Origin: JBGUVL01 sp964370395
GTDB lineage: Bacteria > Bacillota_I > Bacilli_A > Erysipelotrichales > Erysipelotrichaceae
Length of the DNA: 64,000 nt
Assembly: GCA_964370395.1 (NCBI GenBank)
Contig: CAYJIZ010000010.1
Location: 1-64,000, forward strand
Direction: 5' to 3'
The notes beneath the pieces are model-generated. The model worked only from the letters and a program-made list of their open reading frames with translations. It did no database searches and was not told the DNA's origin. Below, piece after piece: positions 58,633-64,000 of this stretch; position 1 is the first letter of the stretch, and each line of letters opens with the position of its first letter. The position numbers and the translations under genes were made by a program.

Positions 58633-59652
58633 CTATATGTCTCTTGCGACAACGTTAGCAATCGCTCTTGCTTTTTCAATTAATGCAGCGAATTTCTTTG
58701 GTTTAAGGCATTGTGCTCCATCGCTCAATGCGCATTCTGGGTTATCATGTACTTCGATGATTAACCCATCTGCTCCAGCAGCTACGGCTGCTAAGGAAGC
58801 ACTTTCGACTAATTTCCAATCCCCTGTTGCATGCGATGGGTCGATGATAATTGGCAAATGTGTTTTTTCTTTAATAATAGGAATCACACTTAAATCCAAT
58901 GTGTTTCTTGTTTCTGTTTCATACGTACGAATACCACGTTCACAGAAAATGACATTCGGGTTTCCATTTGCCATAATGTACTCGGCACTCATAATCCATT
59001 CGTCAATCGTATTCGCAAATCCTCTTTTTAATAAGATTGGTTTGGTTGTACGTTTTCCTACTTCTTTTAATAATTCAAAGTTTTGCATGTTACGAGCCCC
59101 AATTTGAATCATATCAACGTATTTTTCAAATTCTTCAATTTGGGCTTCCCCCATTAACTCTGTTACAATTGGTAACCCTGTTTTTGCTTTGGCTTCCACC
59201 ATTGCTAGTATTCCTTCTGTACGCATTCCTTGGAAGGCATAAGGACTTGTTCTTGGTTTGTATGCACCACCGCGAAGCATTACCCCTCCAGCATCTTTAA
59301 CTTCTTGTGCTAAGTGAATAATCATCTCTTTGTTTTCTACGGCACATGGTCCTCCAATCACAACGACTTTTTCTTTTCCCCCAACTGGGATACCCGCAAC
59401 ATCGATACGAGTGTCTTCTGGATGGAACATACGGTTTGCTAATTTGTATTTTGCAGCAACACGCATAACACTTTCCACACAAGCATAGGCTTTTATACTT
59501 TTTTCATCAATGATGGTAGTGTCTCCTGTTAATCCATAAACGTTAAAATCACTACCTTCAATTTCTACGGCTTTTACCCCTTTGGTTTCTAAATTTTTAA
59601 TTAATAAGTCGACTTCTTTTTGGTCGGCATTCTTTTTAATTGTAATAATCAT
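58633..59652 (-). CDS. aroF: DAHP synthase, class I-beta with N-terminal regulatory domain (copy 2)
   Basis: This is a second 339-residue copy of the same enzyme type. The N-terminal domain is MIITIKKNADQKEVDLLIKN onward. The barrel has VIGGPCAVENKE, LRGGAYKPRTSPYAFQG, QIGARNMQNFELL, PILLKRGFANT, IIDPSHATGDWK and IIEVHDNPECALSDGAQ, with all metal ligands. The two proteins are clearly paralogous along their whole length but well diverged, more so in the N-terminal domain (ESKGLQVHSSIGADYQVYG in copy 1, ETKGVKAVEIEGSDFNVYG here). Tandem isoenzymes in one operon suggest response to different end products. Confidence 0.95.
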   Translation of the reverse strand: MIITIKKNADQKEVDLLIKNLETKGVKAVEIEGSDFNVYGLTGDTTIIDEKSIKAYACVESVMRVAAKYKLANRMFHPEDTRIDVAGIPVGGKEKVVVIGGPCAVENKEMIIHLAQEVKDAGGVMLRGGAYKPRTSPYAFQGMRTEGILAMVEAKAKTGLPIVTELMGEAQIEEFEKYVDMIQIGARNMQNFELLKEVGKRTTKPILLKRGFANTIDEWIMSAEYIMANGNPNVIFCERGIRTYETETRNTLDLSVIPIIKEKTHLPIIIDPSHATGDWKLVESASLAAVAAGADGLIIEVHDNPECALSDGAQCLKPKKFAALIEKARAIANVVARDI

Positions 59653-59653
59653 A

Positions 59654-60919
59654 TTAATGTTCTCCCTTTTCTATCAATAGTGAATGAAATGCTTCATTCA
59701 CTAAGCGTGCGACTTCTTGCACGCTTTTATTGTTTTTCACTTTAAGATCATACGCTTCTTCATACAAATGTTTGCGTTCTTCATAAAGTTGAAGTATTTC
59801 TTCTTTGCTTTTACTTAATGGTCTTCCTTTTCCACAAGTTAATTCATCCAATGCTCTTTCTAACAAAACGATGACTCCATTTTGTTGTAATGCATTAATA
59901 TTATCTCGATCTTTCACAATACCACCACCACAAGAGATAACAAGGTTAGTTTGTTTGCTGACTTGTAGTGTGATTTGTTTTTCTATTTCGCGAAACTTCG
60001 CTTCGCCGTATTGTTGGAAGTAATCGCTAATACTCATTTGTATTGTTTTTGTGATTTCTTCATCAATGTCCACAAGTGTTTTCCCACTCATTTTCGCAAG
60101 TTCTTTTGCGACACTGCTTTTTCCACAACCAGGCATACCTATCAATACGATGTTTTGTGTTTCAATACATAGTTGTTCATAAATTTGAGCAATATGCTTT
60201 TCAGCAATCGTAATTTGTTTAAAATGCTCCAAAGCATATTTTGCTTGGGCAACTAACATCGACAAACCTCCAGCATTTTGTTTGTTTTGCGCTTTCGCTT
60301 CTACTAGTAAGCGCGTGTGTAATGGATTATAAATAATATCCACAACAGCACTACACTTTGTGAATGGTGCCAAGGAAATCGGTGTTTGCTCATTGTGTGG
60401 ATACATTCCCACTGGGGAAGTATTCACGATGATATCCACATCACTATGGTTTTGGTAGACTTCACTAAGTGAAGTCACGTTGTCTACGATAGTACGTGCA
60501 CATATGATGATTTCGCTAACGTGTTGATCACGTAATACAGCGATAATGGCTTTGGCTGCACCACCATTACCGATGACTAACACTTTTTTGTTTGCTACAT
60601 CGATATGGTTTTGAGAAAGGGTGTAAGCAAACCCATAATAATCTGTGTTATAGCCGTATAACTTACCGTCTCTATTAACCACCGTATTTACGGCTCCAAT
60701 TTTTTTGCTTGCATCGTCCATTTCGTCCAAATACGCAATGACTTCTTGCTTGTAAGGAATGGTAACGTTAATCGCTTTGAATTCTCGTTTTTTCATAAAC
60801 GAAGCAAGTTCACTTTTTTTAAGTGGATGTAACTCGTATGTATAATTTTCAAGCAATCGCTCTTGAATGATTTTTGAATAGCTATGTCCTAATTTTTCAC
60901 CAATTAATCCATATTCCAT
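59654..60919 (-). CDS. aroE/aroK: Shikimate dehydrogenase-shikimate kinase fusion
   Basis: One 421-residue protein carries two consecutive pathway steps. Residues 1 to about 255 are shikimate 5-dehydrogenase: GLIGEKLGHSYSKIIQERLL (substrate serines), NVTIPYKQEVIAYLD (catalytic Lys), GYNTDYYGFAYTL, VLVIGNGGAAKAII and VNTSPVGMYPH. Residues about 260-421 are shikimate kinase: VLIGMPGCGKSSVAKEL (P-loop), LVDIDEEITK, YGEAKFREIEKQ, VISCGGGIV and GKGRPLSKS (lid). The join is clean, with no stop or slip. Fused AroE-AroK proteins are uncommon compared with separate enzymes. It is two bases from aroC and one base from the second aroF. Confidence 0.95.
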   Translation of the reverse strand: MEYGLIGEKLGHSYSKIIQERLLENYTYELHPLKKSELASFMKKREFKAINVTIPYKQEVIAYLDEMDDASKKIGAVNTVVNRDGKLYGYNTDYYGFAYTLSQNHIDVANKKVLVIGNGGAAKAIIAVLRDQHVSEIIICARTIVDNVTSLSEVYQNHSDVDIIVNTSPVGMYPHNEQTPISLAPFTKCSAVVDIIYNPLHTRLLVEAKAQNKQNAGGLSMLVAQAKYALEHFKQITIAEKHIAQIYEQLCIETQNIVLIGMPGCGKSSVAKELAKMSGKTLVDIDEEITKTIQMSISDYFQQYGEAKFREIEKQITLQVSKQTNLVISCGGGIVKDRDNINALQQNGVIVLLERALDELTCGKGRPLSKSKEEILQLYEERKHLYEEAYDLKVKNNKSVQEVARLVNEAFHSLLIEKGEH

Positions 60920-60920
60920 A

Positions 60921-62030
60921 CTAGTCCTCTTTCATCCATAAGTAACCATAACGCTGTACCATTAAATCAAGTAGACCAATTGCGATCACACTATCCAAAA
61001 CAACACGAGCACGATGGATAATGGCAGGATCGTGGCGACCATTGATTTGGTAGGACACGTTTTCTTTGGTATTAAGATTGATGGTTTCTTGGCTCTTATA
61101 AATGGAAGGAGTAGGTTTGACTACACTTCGAATCACAATTGGCATACCATTGCTGATGCCTCCATTGATACCACCATTGTTGTTGGTTTTTGTTTTTACT
61201 TTTTTGTTTTCATCGTAATAGAAACTATCGTTTACTTCACTACCTTTGTGGTTTGCGAAGGCAAACCCTAAACCAAATTCCACCCCTTTGATGGCAGGAA
61301 CACTAAACAGTAAGTGAGAAAGAACACTTTCTATGGAATGAAACATCGGTTCTCCAATCCCTTCGGGCATATTGTAGATGACACTCTCAATCACGCCACC
61401 ACAACTGTCCCCATCATTCGCACACGCTTCCATATAAGCGACCATTTCTGCTTGTGCGCTTTTTGAAATCGTAGGGAAGTGGGCTTCGTTTAACGCTTCT
61501 AATTGTTTTACCAATACCGCTTCGTCATTGCTAAAAGGGGTATCGCAAATCGTGTTCACATTTTTAATATGGGAACCTATAAGAATGCCTTTGCGTTTCA
61601 AGATGCTGTTACAAATCGCTCCAGCAGCGACAATGGCTGTTGTTAAGCGACCAGAGAAGTGGCCTCCACCGCGATAATCTTGAAACCCTAAATATTTTTG
61701 TTGCGCACTGTAGTCAGCATGACTAGGGCGCATAAAATCTTTAATGCTGTCATAATCTTTGCTTCTTGTATTGCTATTTTCAAATAGAATACAAAGTGGT
61801 GTACCAGTGGTATGTTCATTAAAGTATCCACTTATAATGTTTGGTTCATCACTTTCTTTGCGTTGGGTAGAAATGCGCCCTTTTGGTTTACGCAAATCCA
61901 GTTGGTGATGAAGGTAGTCCATATCTAATTTAATACCTGGGCATAAGCCATCAATTAAGACACCGATTTGTTCCCCATGCGATTCTCCAAAGACACTAAT
62001 TGTAATGGCATCTCCTATTGTACTTTTCAT
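60921..62030 (-). CDS. aroC: Chorismate synthase
   Basis: AroC makes chorismate from EPSP with reduced FMN. The 369-residue protein shows FGESHGEQIGVLIDGLCPG at the start, TTGTPLCILFENSNTRSKDY, RPSHADYSAQQKYLGFQDYR, GGGHFSGRLTTAIVAAGAIC, NNGGINGGISNGMPIVIRSV and GRHDPAIIHRARVV, the full set of family motifs. The start overlaps the aroB stop by four bases (ATGA). Confidence 0.97.
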   Translation of the reverse strand: MKSTIGDAITISVFGESHGEQIGVLIDGLCPGIKLDMDYLHHQLDLRKPKGRISTQRKESDEPNIISGYFNEHTTGTPLCILFENSNTRSKDYDSIKDFMRPSHADYSAQQKYLGFQDYRGGGHFSGRLTTAIVAAGAICNSILKRKGILIGSHIKNVNTICDTPFSNDEAVLVKQLEALNEAHFPTISKSAQAEMVAYMEACANDGDSCGGVIESVIYNMPEGIGEPMFHSIESVLSHLLFSVPAIKGVEFGLGFAFANHKGSEVNDSFYYDENKKVKTKTNNNGGINGGISNGMPIVIRSVVKPTPSIYKSQETINLNTKENVSYQINGRHDPAIIHRARVVLDSVIAIGLLDLMVQRYGYLWMKED

Positions 62031-63043
62031 TGTATTCCCCTTTCTAATATTGTTTTAATTTCTTCCATTTTGATTTCTTTAATGTATGCTTTTCCTATTT
62101 CATCTACGTACACAACACTGATTTGTGAAGCGTGTGCTTTTTTGTCCATCGTCGTAAATTGATAGACTTTATCAATGTCGATAGCGGCGCTTATCGGTAT
62201 GTTCAATTTCTCATAGATGCGAATGACTCTTTGTTTTAATGCTTCATCAGTAATGAAGTAAAGCATTCCCATCGCAACGCATTCACCATGCAAATACGTT
62301 TCTAGATGATAATATGTTTCAATACCATGTCCAATGGTATGTCCAAAGTTCAAAGTTTTTCTAAGACCGTTTTCTTTTTCGTCTTGTTCCACAACCATTT
62401 TTTTCATACATAAACTTTTGTAGATGATTTCTTCTAAGTGATCTAAGATCTGATCTTGTTCAAACGAAGCGAACAAACTTGGATCGTGAATCAAACCCGC
62501 TTTTAGCGCTTCCACTAATCCATTGATGACATGACGTTGTGGTAAAGTGCTTAGGGTAGCAAAATCGATAATGACTTTATCTGGATGGTGAAATGCACCC
62601 ACGATATTTTTTACGTTACCTAAATTAATGGCTACCTTTCCACCGATACTGCTATCAATTTGCGATAGTGTTGTTGTAGGAATGGAAATGAAGGAAATAC
62701 CGCGCATATAAGTGGCAGCGACAAAACCAGCCAAATCTCCGATGACTCCACCACCAAGTGCGATGACAAAATCCTTACGTGACATGTGGAAGTCTAACAT
62801 TTGTTGTAAGCAAGCTTCATAAACAGCCATGCTTTTGCTCTCTTCGCCCCCGATAACCTTATATACTTTGCTATTTGGGCATTGTTCGCTCACGATATCA
62901 ATCCATTTTTGCGGTATGTTTTGATCTGTTAAGATAAAAATTTTACGCGATGTATCAAAATAGTGATTCAATTTTTGAATACTACCTCTTTCTAAGATTA
63001 TATCGTATGTTTTATGTGTTAAATTTACGCTTATTGTTTTCAT
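62027..63043 (-). CDS. aroB: 3-dehydroquinate synthase
   Basis: AroB cyclises DAHP to 3-dehydroquinate using NAD and a divalent metal. The 338-residue protein, from ATG 63043 after AGGGAG, has IFILTDQNIPQKWID, GGEESKSMAVYEACLQQMLD, FVIALGGGVIGDLAGFVAAT, RGISFISIPTTTLSQIDSSI, GKVAINLGNVKNIVGAFHHP and the metal histidines of LNFGHTIGHGIE and HGECVAMGM. It is the first gene of the seven-gene aro-tyrA operon, preceded by a leader with possible attenuation. Confidence 0.97.
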   Translation of the reverse strand: MKTISVNLTHKTYDIILERGSIQKLNHYFDTSRKIFILTDQNIPQKWIDIVSEQCPNSKVYKVIGGEESKSMAVYEACLQQMLDFHMSRKDFVIALGGGVIGDLAGFVAATYMRGISFISIPTTTLSQIDSSIGGKVAINLGNVKNIVGAFHHPDKVIIDFATLSTLPQRHVINGLVEALKAGLIHDPSLFASFEQDQILDHLEEIIYKSLCMKKMVVEQDEKENGLRKTLNFGHTIGHGIETYYHLETYLHGECVAMGMLYFITDEALKQRVIRIYEKLNIPISAAIDIDKVYQFTTMDKKAHASQISVVYVDEIGKAYIKEIKMEEIKTILERGIQ

Positions 63044-63205
63044 GTTATCTCCCTTATTAATAAAAAAAGCACCAACCAATATGCTGTGCTACTGTTGATG
63101 CCCCAATAAAATACAAAATGACCAAACATAGTTGGTTTTGTTTTGGGGCTATTCAAAATAAAAATAAAATTTATTGTTATTAATCACTAAACATCATCTC
63201 CGATT
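63044..63205 (-). promoter_or_regulatory. Candidate attenuator leader of the aro operon
   Basis: On the minus strand the leader can form a long hairpin (GCCCCAA at about 63149-63143 pairing with TTGGGGC near 63106-63100, with inner pairing). A short stem AGCAC/GTGCT (63090-63086 with 63072-63068) follows, with a run of T just before the aroB ribosome binding site. An alternative pairing of AACCAA-C-TATG in the first hairpin with CATATTGGTT in the second would disrupt both. This is the layout of a transcription attenuator. There is no T-box signature and no aromatic-rich leader peptide, so the signal is unknown. Confidence 0.5.
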
Positions 63206-63211
63206 GCTTAT

Positions 63212-63240
63212 ATCATAATATATCTTACTTTATATTGCAA
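63212..63240 (-). promoter_or_regulatory. Promoter of the aro operon
   Basis: On the minus strand: TTGCAA (63240-63235), a 17-base spacer and TATGAT (63217-63212). Confidence 0.7.
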
Positions 63241-63397
63241 CTAATAATGTGAAAAAATGTAAGAAATGAAACATTTTCTGAAAATTGATTGTAAGAATCT
63301 ATCGAAAGGGAGGCTTTGCGAACGCATTTTCCCTCATGTTTTTCTTAAAAACAATTAAAATTATGATATAGTATATTAGAAATAAAGGGGGATGTGT
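63241..63397. other. Divergent intergenic region between the aro operon and dtd
   Basis: It holds an imperfect hairpin (AGGGA at about 63307 with TCCCT near 63330, inner TGCG-AA-CGCA) and an extended -10-like TGATATAGT at 63364-63372, which may serve dtd. Nothing else is recognised. Confidence 0.4.
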
Positions 63398-63844
63398 ATG
63401 CGAATTGTACTACAGAGAGTAAAACATGCGAAAGTGAGTGTCGACGATAAAATACAAGGACAAATTCAAGAAGGATTGTTGTTGTTTGTTGGGATTGAAG
63501 AAAGCGATACGAACGAAACATTAATCAAACTAGCAAAAAAGTGTGTTGAACTACGTATCTTTGAAGACGAGAACCAAAAAATGAATTTGTCTTTAATGGA
63601 TAGAAAAGGTAGTATTTTAAGTATTTCACAATTTACTTTATATGCAGATTGCAAAAAGGGAAGACGACCAAGTTTTACGAAGAGTGCCAACCCAGCGTAT
63701 GCTAGTATTATGTACGATGCCTTTAATGAACAATTGCGTACATATGATATCACTGTGGAAACAGGAATATTTGGTGCGGATATGAAAGTAGAATTATGCA
63801 ATGATGGTCCTGTTACCATCATCTTAGATAGCGAGGAACTGTAA
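63398..63844 (+). CDS. dtd: D-aminoacyl-tRNA deacylase
   Basis: Dtd removes D-amino acids wrongly attached to tRNA. The 148-residue protein starts MRIVLQRVKHAKVSVDDK, and has LLLFVGIEESD, CVELRIFEDENQKMNLS, SISQFTLYADCKKGRRPSFT (the catalytic SQFTLY loop), and the GPVTIILDS ending with the cis-Pro region NDGPVT. GGGGG is six bases before this ATG, so the in-frame ATG at 63392 is not used. folD follows without a gap. Confidence 0.95.
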   Translation: MRIVLQRVKHAKVSVDDKIQGQIQEGLLLFVGIEESDTNETLIKLAKKCVELRIFEDENQKMNLSLMDRKGSILSISQFTLYADCKKGRRPSFTKSANPAYASIMYDAFNEQLRTYDITVETGIFGADMKVELCNDGPVTIILDSEEL

Positions 63845-64000
63845 ATGGATAAAATAGTATATGGAAGTGAAATTGCCGCTACCATCAAAGCGCAATTAAA
63901 AGAAGAGATAGAACAGCTACAAAACCAAAACAAACGTTTGCCACATTTGGTAGTGGTGTTTGTTGGAAATGATGTAGGAAGTACATCGTATGTGAGTGGA
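63845..64000 (+). CDS. folD: Methylenetetrahydrofolate dehydrogenase/cyclohydrolase, N-terminal part
   Basis: The frame opens at ATG 63845 immediately after the dtd stop and runs off the window after 52 codons. It begins MDKIVYGSEIAATIKAQLKE and has LPHLVVVFVGNDVGSTSYV, which corresponds to the FolD segment PxLAVIxVGxDxASxxYV near the substrate-binding Tyr and Lys. FolD interconverts methylene-, methenyl- and formyl-tetrahydrofolate. The C-terminal NADP-binding domain is outside the window. Confidence 0.88.
   Translation, partial: MDKIVYGSEIAATIKAQLKEEIEQLQNQNKRLPHLVVVFVGNDVGSTSYVSG

Noticed and set aside
63044..63205. T-box or Phe/Tyr leader peptide for the aro operon
   Set aside because: No T-box AGGGUGGNACCGCG-like segment is present. 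The only small frame, ATG ATG TTT AGT GAT TAA, has a single Phe, too little for ribosome-stalling attenuation.
1..64000. CRISPR arrays, tRNA or rRNA genes, prophage
   Set aside because: No regularly spaced repeats, cloverleaf-like genes, ribosomal RNA sequence or phage structural genes were noticed. tRNA absence was judged by eye only and not by a covariance search.

Overview
The window is about 64 kb of low-GC, gene-dense chromosome from a Firmicute (Bacillota). The reasons are A/T-rich coding bias, AGGAGG-type ribosome binding sites, TATAAT promoters, and Firmicute gene orders such as mutS-mutL-miaA and tmk-holB-ricT-rsmI. Anaerobic traits (class III ribonucleotide reductase nrdDG), mannose-family PTS genes and Amadori-sugar deglycases suggest a fermentative gut or mucosal organism. 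An Erysipelotrichia-like host is my guess and is not proven. No rRNA, tRNA, CRISPR array, prophage or intact insertion sequence was seen.

Layout. 0-8.4 kb: edge of an XRE regulator, mutS, a GNAT-isochorismatase fusion, a membrane-anchored GIY-YIG protein, then mutL-miaA-NUDIX. 8.5-18.6 kb: a MATE exporter, an orphan prepilin peptidase, the tmk-holB-ricT-rsmI operon, a MarR-MATE pair with a palindromic operator on its promoter, a HAD phosphatase and a YitT protein. 19-31 kb: nrdDG, an anchored propeller-like protein, mnmM, an SPL-like radical SAM protein, aroD, an HTH/TPR regulator, rarA, mntP behind a manganese (yybP-ykoY) riboswitch, and a luxS gene carrying a frameshift. 31-37 kb: Hsp20, a MacB-like ABC exporter and a degenerate GGDEF protein.

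37-46 kb is the sigma-54 locus. rpoN is divergent from a LevR-type activator, which is followed by a mannose-family PTS (EIIA, B, C, D) and two SIS-domain enzymes. The order matches the glucoselysine/fructoselysine (gfr) operon. Three sequences fitting TGGCAC-N5-TTGCT lie here: before the PTS operon, inside the activator's terminator, and before rpoN itself.

46-54 kb, all on the minus strand, looks like an accessory and partly decaying region: a sulfatase/LTA-synthase-like protein, an HTH/TPR regulator paralogous to the one at 26 kb, a broken small-protein gene, a 48-residue membrane protein, a fragment of a second sulfatase gene, a bacteriocin-associated membrane protein with its ABC ATPase, and a flippase-like protein. 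53.8-55.5 kb: a DeoR regulator split by a -1 shift exactly at an A_AAA_AAG heptamer, then nagB under a promoter embedded in a large palindrome.

55.5-63.2 kb is a single minus-strand shikimate/tyrosine operon, aroB-aroC-aroE/K fusion-aroF-aroF-aroA-tyrA, preceded by a promoter and a leader that can fold as an attenuator. aroD lies 30 kb away. The window ends with dtd and the start of folD.
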